From: Lewinellaceae bacterium
GTDB lineage: Bacteria; Bacteroidota; Bacteroidia; Chitinophagales; Saprospiraceae
Reading direction: 5' to 3'
Assembly (NCBI GenBank): GCA_016712415.1
Contig: JADJRC010000002.1
Location: 62,001 to 126,000, forward strand
Length of the DNA stretch: 64,000 bases
The translations under genes were made by a program, and so were the position numbers. Shown piece by piece: positions 32,233 to 42,995 of this stretch. The number at the start of each line of letters is the position of its first letter. Position 1 is the first letter of the stretch. The notes beneath the pieces were generated by a model. It worked only from the letters and a program-made list of their open reading frames with translations. It had not been told where the DNA came from and searched no databases.

Positions 32233-35200
32233 TTGAAAAGTGTGCTTTTTCGAATTGTCATCTTCTGCATGCTGATTGCCCTGACGGTCACTTCACCTGG
32301 CAATGCGGTTTTGTATGCTCAGTCTACATCAACACTGAAAGCCCTCACTGTTGAAGACGGACTTTCACAGGGTTTTATAACCGCTATTTCCCAGGACCGG
32401 GAAGGTTTCCTCCCGGATCGGCACCCGCAATGGCCTGAACCGCTACGATGGCAAGAAGTTCAGGATTTTACCTACGATCCTGCCGACCCGTTTTCCATTT
32501 CTGGTAACAGGATAGCCTCCGTTACCGATGTGGGCGATTACCTGCTGATTGGAACGCAAGACCAGGGATTGAATGTTTTTGACAAAAAAACGCAACGTTT
32601 CTTCGTCCCCAAATTAACAGGACCTGATAGTCTGATCTTTCGGACGGCATCCTTTCCAAAAACAGTTGTAGATGGAAATGTAAGATCCAGGTGCATCAGC
32701 CAGGCCAGATAAATATTCAAACTTTGTGCTCCGGTTTAAACTGGTTTCGATACCAGGCGCGCGCCCCGGATAGCTGGACCGCTTCCGAACTTGAACAATG
32801 GGAGTTAGGCGGCAGGTGTCTGGAGGTATTTGAAGGCAATATCTGGTTTGTCAAGGACAGTGCACTTGTCCAAATGGACGGAAAAACCGGGCGACAGCAG
32901 GAGATAAAACGACAACAGGGGGCTATCTATGCGCTTTTTGCCGCCGGGGGATCCCTTTGGGTTGGGAGCAATAATGCTGTGGGAAAATTCGCGTCGGGAA
33001 AACACTCCTGGCTGAATACCGATTTCCCGGTCCGGGACCTGCTTTACCTGCCCGACGAACAACAGCTGATCGTTGCAAGCGACGGGTATGTGCTTCGGTT
33101 TAACGCGCCGGATTTCAGCAAACCTACCTTGACGGCATCTATGGGGGAAAACTCCTGAGCATGGAGGATGTCGGAAGATTTACCGTTTTGTACCGCGATT
33201 CCTCCGGTATTATATGGGCAGGCTCCAATGGTTATGGCTTGCAGAAATACAGTCCGAGCCTGCATCGCTTCCACACCTTGTTTCCCGGAAATTCGCTGAA
33301 CAACGTCCTGTTACTCGATACGAAGGGAAACCTGTTGACGGAATTCAATGGATTGAGAATGGATGCCGATATGCTAAGCAACCACATGCTGTATCCTCTC
33401 CGGGATTTGATAAATAAGCGCAGCCGGCTGACCGTAAATCGCAATGGCAATCTCTGGTTTGCTACGGAGCATGTGGGCAAAGGTCAGATACAGGTTTTTC
33501 GGTATACCGGGCCAGACCAGGGAAAATGGACGCTGGTGTTTTCTACACCCATTGCAGTAATTTCAAGTTTATCAATGATCACCGACGATGTAGACAGACT
33601 CTGGCTGGCACACGCCGCTGCTTTGCTGGAATACACACCCGAAAATCAGCGGCTGAAACTTTTTAAGTATCCGAATTCATTGCCAGGGAATCTGATAATC
33701 AATTCTATTGCCCAAACAGCAGGAAATCAGATCTGGATCGGTACCGAAGATGGCCTGATCAGGGCAAAACCAGCAGCCGATACCATGACCTTTAGTCTGT
33801 TGCAGAACAGCCCCGGAAACATTCAATGTATCCAAGGCAATCATGTAACCCAATTGATAACCGACCCGAAAGATCCGTATCTCCTTTGGATCGCCACCAA
33901 CGGGGGTGGTTTGAGCCGGCTGGATACCCGTTCGATGCGATTCCGGCATTTTAATACCCGGACCGGCTTTCCGGACAATGTAATTTATGGCGTTTTGCCC
34001 GACAATAATGGCCTGCTGTGGATGAGTTCGAACAAAGGACTTATCCGGCTTGATCCCGCGACCGGCGCAATCGAGAATTTTACCGTGAAAGACGGGCTGC
34101 CTACGGACGAATTCAACCAAAAAGCCATGGGGAAGAAGCCCGACGGAACGCTTTTATTTGGCGGTCTGAAAGGTTTGGTGGCATTCAACCCGAAAGATTT
34201 TTCCAACAATCCGGTCACACCCCGGGTGCGCATTACCGGACTGGAAATCAACAACCGCAGCGTTTCGTACAGCGACTCTACCGGTATACTGGACCAAACG
34301 ATCGAGTTTACGAAAAAACTGACGCTGCCGTATACACAAAATAGCATCGGCCTGCATTTTGCCGCGCTGGAATACATGATTCCTTCCAAAATAAATTCAG
34401 GTATTACCTGAAAGGCGCCGAACCGGAATGGGCCCATACCAGCCCCGGAAAACCAGGCAAACTACCTGAATCCAGCCCGGGAAAGTATACCTTCCTGATC
34501 AAGGGCAGCAACAGCGACGGCGTCTGGAACGAAACCCCACCGCACTGGAAATTACTATCCTGCCGCCCTGGTATCGAACGGCATGGGCATACGTCATGTA
34601 CGGTTTGCTGCTTTTGGCAATTGGTTATGGCATCCTCCGCTTTTTCCTCCATCGCCAGCGCTTGCAGTACAAACTGGATATGGAACAGCGGGAGGCCGAG
34701 CGCCTTAAGGATCTGGACGTGTTCAAATCGAGGGTATTTACCAATATCACCCACGAATTCCGCACGCCGCTGACCGTAATCCAGGGGATGGCCCGGGAAG
34801 TGAAGGAATTTACCACAGGCAAAACCGCTCAAACACTTGATTCGGGCAGGCGACATCATCGAGCGCAACGGCGCCGGCTGTTGCGGATGATCAACCAGTT
34901 GCTCGACCTGGCCAAACTCCGAAGCAAAGGCACTTGCCCTGAATCCGGTACAGACTGATTTGGTCGCTTTTGTCAAATACCTGGCAGGCAGTTTTCAGTC
35001 GCTGGCTGCGGTAAAAGGGATTCAATTGCGGCTGCATTCCGAGAAAGAAACGATACTCGTGACCCTGGACAAGGATCAAATGCAAACCATATTGTCCAAT
35101 CTCTTAGTCAATGCGGTCAAGTTTACCCCTGAAAACGGCAGCATTAGCCTCACCATCAGTTGTTCAACGGATTGGCAAAACTGTCTGGATGCGGAACATT

Positions 35201-36335
35201 ACCGCGCTGTCGTGCCGGGTATCGGGCACGAAGGGCCTTGGGCGACGATTGCTGTCCGGGACAGCGGCATTGGTATCCCGGCAGACCTGATATCAAAGGT
35301 GTTCGAACAATTTTACCAGATCAGCAACGCCGAAAGCCGGCAGGGCAAGGGCTCGGGTATCGGATTGGCTTTGGTGAAGGAATTGGTACTGTTGATGCAA
35401 GGCGGGCTTGCCGTCAAAAGTGAACAGGGCAAAGGGGCGGAATTTCTTGTCATACTGCCTGTTTCGCCGGCTGGCGCGTTAAAAAACATGGAAGAGCCGG
35501 TTGTTGAAGCCCTCGAAATCCCGGTTAAGGTCGGTTTGTCCGAGTCGCTACAGGAAACGACTGAAGCGCCAAACGGAATATTGCCGGACCTATTGATCAT
35601 AGAAGACAATGCCGATGTGCTGCATTATATCCGGCTCTGCGTCGGCAGCAATTACCGCATTCGAACAGCAGTGAATGGGCAGGAAGGTATTGAAAAGGCG
35701 CTGAAAACTGTACCGGACCTTATTATCAGCGATGTGATGATGCCGCTCAAAGACGGATTTGAAGTCGTGCAGGCCCTGAAAAACGACGAGCGAACCAGCC
35801 ACATTCCCATCATATTGCTGACCGCCAAAGCCGACCTCGACTCCCGCATCAAAGGCCTGGAGCGCGGCGCCGATGCTTACCTGGCAAAACCTTTCGATAA
35901 GGAAGAACTGCTGGCTTACCTCCGCAGCCTGCTCGAACTGCGGCGCAAATTGCAGGCGCGCTATACCGGGGGCGCTTTAGCCCATGAGGAACAGATGAAA
36001 ACCGATCGGACCTCCAGTTGGAAGATGCATTTATACAAAAAGCACAGGCTGTGCTTGAAATGTACATGCAAGATTAGGATTTTGATGTGCCGAGCCTTTG
36101 CAAAGCCCTGAATATGAGTCGCACCCAACTGCACCGCAAACTGACGGCGCTCACCGGAAAATCCGCAACCCACTATATCCGCTCCATGCGGCTACAGAAA
36201 GCCCGCCAACTATTGCTTACCACCGACATGACCGTTTCAGAAGTCGCCTTTGAAGTGGGCTTCCGCCATTTGCAGCATTTCTCCAATTCTTTCGCCGAAG
36301 CATTCGGCCAACCGCCCAGCAGCCTGAAAAAATAG
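32233..36335 (+). CDS. Hybrid two-component system sensor/regulator (frame-broken)
   Basis: A single very long protein of the Bacteroidota hybrid two-component (HTCS) type, about 1,365 residues. Order: signal segment, a two-component regulator propeller with repeats of the form LTVEDGLSQGFITAIS and IWIGTEDGL (32330-34350), Y_Y_Y domain (ISSP ... to 34570), membrane span (YGLLLLAIGYGILRFFL), HisKA with NITHEFRTPLTV (His near 34751), ATPase (LVNAVKFTPENG, DSGIGIP, GKGSGIGLALVKEL), receiver domain with the Asp of DLIISDVMMP (about 35731) and a C-terminal AraC helix-turn-helix (36087-36335, MTVSEVAFEVGFRHLQHFSN). Frame breaks lie near 32410, 32690, 33150, 34390, 34540, 34850, 34930 and 36030. It senses an extracellular, often carbohydrate, signal and acts as a DNA-binding regulator, probably of the genes that follow (inference). 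Confidence 0.88.
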
Positions 36336-36543
36336 GCGCTCCGCGCCTAAAATGGCTTTTTTTCTCCATTTGGAACATTTGCGGAAACAATTGGAACATG
36401 CCCGGAAGCACGCCCGGTGCTGTTGCCGACACCTTTGTCCCATCCTCTTAACAAAGTTTTACGACTGAACGCTTACGCTGCTCGCAACCCGATCCGGTGC
36501 TTCTTCAAGCCATCTAATTAATCTTTAAAATCTGAACACAACA

Positions 36544-38447
36544 ATGAAAAAACGGGGCCTATTTTATCTGTATACGCTATTGCTTGGCAGCTTGTTTTTT
36601 GCTACCCAATTATCGGCGCAGGTGAGTATTAATCAGGACAACTCCACGCCCGACCCCTCCGCCATGCTCGACGTGAAGAGCAGCGACAAGGGTGTACTTA
36701 TTCCCCGTATGGACAGCCTGGGGCGGCAAGCCATTGCAGATCCCGCCGACGGACTGCTGGTGTACGACAGTACCACCGCCAGCTTTTGGTATTACGATCT
36801 TGAACAGTGGATTGAAATTCGAAATGCCCGGCAAACCATATCGCTCAGCGACCTGGATCCCGAACCCGATAGGTTTACCTGTATGGAAACTATCAGCACG
36901 CTGGAGCTAGGCTTTACCACTGATTTTATAGATGATATGGGTGACTATTTGGTGATTATTGATCTCACGGGTGACGATTCTTTGAGAATCATAGACGTAA
37001 GTGATCCACTGCATCCATACTTTTTGGCGGCTGTTCCCTACAACGGGACTGAAATAGATCTGCTTGTCGCAGACGGGTATGCTTATGTAAGTGCCCTTGG
37101 CACCAATTCTTTTCTGAGCATTTATGATCTGAACAATCCCGCCAGTCCCGTCCTGACGAAGGAGTTGGCCGTCAATAGTTATCGTGACCCTCGTTATTTA
37201 GCCCAATCCGGTAACTATTTGTACGTCTCCGAAGCAGTTACGGATTCCCTGATGATATTCGATGTCAGCGATCCCTATAATCCCATTTTTACGGGAGGCT
37301 TAGCGTTCAGTGCACCAGGGCTAATCACCATTGACGGAAACTACCTCTACCTCTGCGATCGCAGCGTCAATAGACTAAAGATTGTAGACATCACTGATCC
37401 GCTCCATCCTGTTCAGGTCGGAGAAACCGGCACAGGCGGCACCCCGGACAGAGGCTTAGCGGTGGCTGGCGGCATAGCTTATGTGGGTATAAATAACCGG
37501 CTTCGGGTATTTGACGTCAGCGATCCGTTCAATCCGGTTCAGGTAAACAACATAAACCTGGGCTTTTTTAGCAAGCACTACGAGCTGCAAGGCAACTACC
37601 TGTATATGACAAATAGCAGCGACCTGCTGGCTGTTTTGATATCAGCATTCCTGACGTTCCGTTAAAAGTGGGCGGCTGTCATTTGCGGCTGCTCCCAACA
37701 AAGACCTGGCCGTGGCGGGAAACTATGCGTATAGTTTCGGCGATTTCTCTCCCGGCATCATCGAAATTATCGATATCAGCCCGTACTGCGACACTTATCT
37801 GGGCATCGACCCTACTACGGGGCAGGTGGTGGAAAAAAATATAGAACCCAATATTCAAACGCTCAATTTGACAGACGAAACATTGTCCATTACGGACGGG
37901 AACAGTGTGGATTTGAGCGGATTAGACCATCAAACACTTTCCTTGTCCGGTACAAACCTGTCTATTTCTAACGGCAATACCATTGACTTGAAGCGCCTCA
38001 TTCCGGCCGGTACGATTCAGATGTATTATGGTAACAGTGCGCCCGCAGGATGGCTTGTTTGCGACAGTTCCACCTTCGATGCGGCTACCTATCCGGACTT
38101 GTATGCTATTCTGGGCGGCAATACTTTACCCGATTTCAGAGGGCGCTTTCCCGGCAACAGGCAATAGCGGCACGGCCGGTGCGGTCAACCACAACCTGGG
38201 TGGCAAAGGTGGAGAAGAAAGGCATAAGCTGACTATTGGGGAAATGCCGGAGCACCGCCACCTCGTTACGATTACCTATCGCGAAGGGACGGAACAGGGC
38301 AGCGGTAATAATTATTCCGACCTCGGCGCTCCCAATAACGAGCGCACGGCCAGCCAGGATTATTTTACTGACTGGACCGGTGGCGATAATGACCACAACA
38401 ATATGCCGCCATTCCTGACGGTCAAATTTATCATTAAGGCCCATTGA
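36544..38447 (+). CDS. Secreted LVIVD-propeller protein with tail-collar domain
   Basis: About 634 residues. A signal peptide (MKKRGLFYLYTLLLGSLFFA ... LSAQ) precedes VSINQDNSTPDPSAMLDVKS, a block shared with the two following genes. The middle has LVIVD-type repeats (DVSDPLHPYFL, DVSDPYNPIFT, DITDPLHPVQVG, DVSDPFNPVQV), a beta-propeller. After a break near 37650 the C-terminus carries a phage tail-collar domain: IPAGTIQMYYGNSAPAGWLV, then YPDLYAILGGNTLPDFRGRF and, after another break near 38160, EMPEHRHL ... NNMPPFLTVKFIIKAH. Collar domains normally form trimeric fibres. Here they are surface proteins, since no phage genes are near. Probably adhesive (inference). Confidence 0.8.
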
Positions 38448-38487
38448 AGTTCTATCGGCTTATTTTCCAAACAAACACGTTTTGAAT

Positions 38488-39462
38488 ATGCGAAAACTTA
38501 TTTATAGCCTTGCCTGGCTGGCTTGCTCCCTTTCTCAATTATCCGGACAGGTAGCCATCAAGTCCGATGACAGCCCCCCGGTTAACAGTGCGCTTCTGGA
38601 TGTGCAAAGCCCCGACATGGGCGTATTACTTCCGCGAATGGACAGCCTCGCCCGCCACAGTATTGTCAATCCGGCCACCGGCTTGTTGGTATTTGACGAA
38701 AGCACCAACAGTTTCTGGTATTTCGAAGATGACCAGTGGATCGAAATTCGGAATAGTGCTAAGCCCTACCGCCTGGTCGAGATTTCCAATGACAGCCCGC
38801 CATACGGCGATAAGTTTATCGGGGCGAATCCGGCAGCGGGACTGGTCGAGAAAGCAAGTTACCGTCCACAGACGCTCCAGCTCAGCGGGAGTGCACTATC
38901 TATCTCCGATGGCAACACCGTTGATTTGAACGCTACGCAAAACCAGCAACTTGTGCTTGCCAATGACGAATTGTCGATTTCGGGCGGCAATTCGATCACC
39001 CTCCTGGATATCATGCCGGTAGGCGCCATTCAGTTTTACTACGGCGCGGCGCCTCCGGCCAATTGGCTGCTTTGCGATGGGGGTAACTTCGATGCAGCCA
39101 CATACCCCACGCTGGCCGCTCTTTTAGGAGGGAATACCTTGCCGGACTTCAGCGGCCGCTTCCCCCTTGGGGAGGGCAACAGCGCTGCGAATGGCGCCAC
39201 CGATCATGCGTTTGGCACTACCAGCGGCGCCGAGATCCATACGTTGACCGAGTCGGAATTGCCCCGGCATCGCCACACTGTCGCCGTTCGCTTTCGCAAT
39301 GGCGAAGAAAGCGGCGGCGTCAACGATTACTCCGACCTCAGCCCAGCTCCGGGAAGCCACGAAAGCAGTCAGCAATATTATTCCGACTATGAAGGCGGCG
39401 GCGACCCCCACAACAATATGCCACCCTACCTGACGGTACAGTTAATTATTAAAGAACAATAA
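38488..39462 (+). CDS. Secreted tail-collar domain protein, paralogue
   Basis: Intact 324-residue protein from ATG 38488 (a TTG two codons earlier also fits). Signal peptide MRKLIYSLAWLACSLSQLSG, then QVAIKSDDSPPVNSALLDVQ, parallel to the neighbouring genes. A stretch with the repeated ALSISDGNTVDL phrase leads to a tail-collar domain (IMPVGAIQFYYGAAPPANWL ... TLPDFSGRFPLGEG ... LPRHRHTVAVRF ... NNMPPYLTVQLIIKEQ). It is a shorter paralogue of the preceding gene without the LVIVD propeller. Spacing to both neighbours is short, suggesting one operon with the hybrid regulator upstream. Confidence 0.85.
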   Translation: MRKLIYSLAWLACSLSQLSGQVAIKSDDSPPVNSALLDVQSPDMGVLLPRMDSLARHSIVNPATGLLVFDESTNSFWYFEDDQWIEIRNSAKPYRLVEISNDSPPYGDKFIGANPAAGLVEKASYRPQTLQLSGSALSISDGNTVDLNATQNQQLVLANDELSISGGNSITLLDIMPVGAIQFYYGAAPPANWLLCDGGNFDAATYPTLAALLGGNTLPDFSGRFPLGEGNSAANGATDHAFGTTSGAEIHTLTESELPRHRHTVAVRFRNGEESGGVNDYSDLSPAPGSHESSQQYYSDYEGGGDPHNNMPPYLTVQLIIKEQ

Positions 39463-39465
39463 AAA

Positions 39466-42400
39466 ATCATATCCCTATCCGCATTCTATAGTATTCATCT
39501 GCCTTCTCGCCCTGAACGCCCCCCTAAGCGCCCAGGTTGCCATAAACCAGGACAACTCTGCGCCCGACCCCTCGGCCATGCTCGACGTGAAAAGCAGCGA
39601 CAAAGGCATGTTGGTGCCCCGTATGAATACCGGGCAGCGGACCATGATCGTCAGCCCGGCTACCGGCCTGTTGGTGTTCGACACCGATACGGAAAGTTTT
39701 TGGTTTCACGACAGCAACGGCTGGGTGGAGCTGCTGCGCGGCTGGAGCCTGAAGGGTAACGCCGGTACGGATACCACCGTCAATTTCATCGGCACTACCG
39801 ATAATATGCCGCTGGATTTCCGGGTGAATAATGAACGCGCACTAAGACTGGAGTATGCGCAAAATGGCCCTGGCATTCCCGCGCCAAATATAATCGGCGG
39901 CTATTCCGGCAATACCGTGAGCCCAGGAAAAGCCGGCGCTACGATTAGCGGCGGTGGTTTGCCGGAAAACCCTAATATAGTCACGAATAATTTTGCCACC
40001 ATAGCCGGCGGTGGAGCCAACACCGCAACCGGGGATGGGTCCACAATAAGCGGAGGAATATACCATATCGCCAGCGGCGTATCATCCACGATAGGGGCGG
40101 GAACAGTAACGATGCCAGCGGCGAAAATTCCACGATAGGGGCGGGAACAGTAACGATGCCAGCGGCGTATCATCCACGATAGGGGGCGGGAGCGGTAACG
40201 AAGCCAGCGGCGAATATTCCATGGTTCCGGGTGGATGGGTTAACCGGGCCTATGGCGACTATAGTTTCGCCGCAGGCCGACGAGCCACGGCCAATCACCA
40301 CGGTACATTCGTTTGGGCAGACAATACAAATGCCAACTTCAGTTCCACAGCAGAGAAACAATTCCTGATTCGCGCCGGTAACGGTGTGGGCATTAACAAA
40401 AACAACCCGGCTACTGCACTGGATGTGAATGGCACCGCCACCGCCACCGCTTTTGTGGGCGACGGCTCGGCGCTGACCGGAATTCCCGACGATCAAATGC
40501 TTAGCCTCAGTGGTACCACACTCAGTATAGAAAACGGCAACGCGGTAAACCTGGCTGTCCTGGCAGACACTCTGGGCAACCACACCGCCACCCAAACACT
40601 CGATCTCGGCGGAAATGACATCAGCAATGGCGGCACCGTCACCGCCACGACTTTCGCCGGCGATGGTTCCGGGCTGACCGATATTGCCGGCGACAATCTG
40701 GGCAACCACACCGCCACCCAAACGCTTGATCTCGGAGGAAATGACATCAGCAATGGCGGCACCGTCACCGCCACGGCTTTTGCCGGCGACGGCTCGGCGC
40801 TGACCGGCATCCCCGACGACCAAATGCTGAGTCTGAGCGGCACTACGCTGAGCATCGAAGATGGTAACTCCGTGAACCTGGCCAGCCTGCCCAACTGGAG
40901 TATCAACGGCAACGCAGGGATGATGGACGGTACCAACTTTGTCGGCACCACGGATAATGTGCCGCTGGATTTCCGGGTGAATAATGAGCGCGCACTAAGA
41001 CTGGAGTATAAGAAATATTCCGGCGATTTCGCACCAAATGTAATCGGCGGCTATTCCGGCAATACCGCGAGCCCGGAAAGTGCCGGCGCTACGATAGGCG
41101 GCGGTGGTTACTCGATATTTCCTAACACGGTCTTGGGTGATTTTGGTACCATATCTGGCGGTCTCTGGAACACAGCAAGCAATAAAGCCTCTACAATAGG
41201 CGGCGGTACCAATAACACTGCCAACAGTAATAATTCCACGATAGGAGGCGGTCAACATAACACTGCCAACGGCGGAAGTTCCACAATAGGGGGCGGTGCC
41301 ATTAACACTACCAGCGGCATATCTCCCACAATAGGGGCGGTGAACGTAACACTGCCAGCGGCGGATATTCCACAATAGGGGGCGGTTACTTTAACACTGC
41401 CAGCGGCAAATATTCCATGATTCCGGGTGGACAATTTAACCTGGCCGATGGCGACAATAGCTCGCCGCAGGCCAAAACGCCACGGCCAATCACAACGGTA
41501 CATTCGTTTGGGCCGACAATACTAACACAGAATTTGCTTCCACTGATGTCCAGCAATTCCTCATTCGCGCCGGGAACGGTGTGGGCATTAACAAAAATAA
41601 CCCGACTACCGCACTCGATGTGAATGGCACCGTCACCGCTACCGCTTTTGCGGGCGACGGCTCCGGGTTGACTGGCATTCCCGACAACCAAACGCTTAGC
41701 CTCAGCGGCTCCACCCTGAGCATCGAAGATGGCAACTCAGTGGATTTGGCCGGCCTGCAAGATAACCTGGGCAACCACACCGCCACCCAAAATGTAAACC
41801 TCAACGGCAACTACCTCTCTGGCGATGGCGATAACGAGGGTGTTTTTGTGGATGGAGACGGCGAAGTCGGCATCGGCACCAACACACCAACTGAAAAACT
41901 CCACATCAAGGACGGCAATGCTAAAATCAGTCAAACGATGATGGGAACAGCGTCATTGACGCTCGAAGGCCATACTGCTGCCGGCAATCAAGAGCCTGGT
42001 CAATCTCCACCGAAAGCCATCCAGTGCTGCCCGATGGCAGCGACCTGGCTTTTTCCCGCCAAGGCAGCGAAAAAATGCGCATTGACAACGATGGTAATCT
42101 CGGCATCGGCACCACCGATCCGGCCAACAAACTGGAAGTGCGGGCGAGCGTGACCGGCGGAAATGGCAATGCTAACACTTATGTGGCCAAAATTCGCAAC
42201 ACCAACACCAACGCAGGCCTCGAGCAAGGCCTGTTAGCCCTGCAATTTAATGCCGACCTCAACGGCAACGGCGGCAACGGCAACTGGATCCAGTTTTTTG
42301 AAAACAGCACCGACCTCGCCGGTAAAATCGAAAACAACAACAGCGGCGATGTACAGTACCAGTCCGGCGGCTCCGATTACGCCGAAATGCTGGAACGGCT

Positions 42401-42965
42401 CGATCACGACGAGAAAATAAAACCTGGCGACGTTGTCGGCGTATTCGGCGGCAAAATCAGCAAACGCACCGATGGCGCCGACTGGGTAATGACCATCAGC
42501 GACCAGGCGGTAGTGCTCGGCAACGCGGTGTACGACGGCACGGAAGCGCATTACGAAATCACCAGCTTCATCGGCCAGGTACCGGTGTGGGTGTCGGGCA
42601 AAGTTTCCAAAGGCGATTTCATCATCGCCTCCGGCAAAAACGACGGTACGGCTATCGCGGTGTCGCCGCAGGATTTGCAGCCCGAGCAGGGTCGGCTAAT
42701 TGTCGGCCGCGCCTGGGAAAACAAGGAAACGGAGGAAGTCGCCCGCGTGAACACCGTGGTCGGATTGCCGGAGGCGGCTTCTACGACGATGGCATTGGTG
42801 AAGCGGGTGGCGGCACAGCAGGCGGAAATTGCTATGCTAAAAGCGCAAAATCAGGAAATGATGAACCAAAACTCGGCCTTTGAAAAACGTTTTTCGCGAC
42901 TTGAGACAGCCCTGCAAAACTTGAATGCTAATGCTGAAAAGCCCAATTCAACTAGTGAAAAATAA
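39466..42965 (+). CDS. YadA-head-like trimeric surface fibre (frame-broken)
   Basis: Over 1,150 residues. The start is blurred by an indel near 39465-39480. The signal region reads SIVFICLLALNAPLSAQVAI and is followed by QDNSAPDPSAMLDVKSSDKG, as in the two preceding genes. Head-type 15-residue repeats (STIGGGxxNTASG) fill 40020-40200 and 41080-41420, and two stalk-like segments follow (FAGDGSGLTGIPD, LSLSGSTLSIEDGNSVDL). The C-terminal region contains GGSDYAEMLERLDHDE and VVGVFGGKI, like the autocleaving chaperone of phage tailspikes (Peptidase_G2 type), and ends in a coiled coil (RVAAQQAEIAMLKAQNQEMM). Frame breaks lie near 40080, 40130, 41335, 41460 and 42000-42030. Likely a trimeric adhesin or S-layer-like fibre. 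How it is exported is unclear, because no T9SS tail is present. Confidence 0.75.
40081..40200 (+). repeat. 45-bp tandem repeats encoding YadA-like head units
   Basis: Three consecutive units beginning CCACGATAGGGG. The first two are 44 nt with a four-G tract and lose the reading frame. The third has a five-G tract and keeps it. Each unit encodes STIGGGxxNxASG. The same G-tract difference recurs at about 41330 and 41375. Confidence 0.75.
40572..40823 (+). repeat. 126-bp tandem duplication in the fibre gene
   Basis: Two 42-codon units starting at 40572 and 40698. Each encodes LGNHTATQTLDLGGNDISNG followed by GTVTAT and FAGDGS. They differ by few bases. A related but diverged unit is found near 41767. 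Confidence 0.85.
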
Positions 42966-42995
42966 TCTGGAGCCTGTTTAAAATGAAAATTTGAT

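Noticed and set aside
36544..39462. Prophage, suggested by tail-collar domains
   Set aside because: Signal peptides, LVIVD repeats and absence of any other phage genes indicate bacterial surface proteins.
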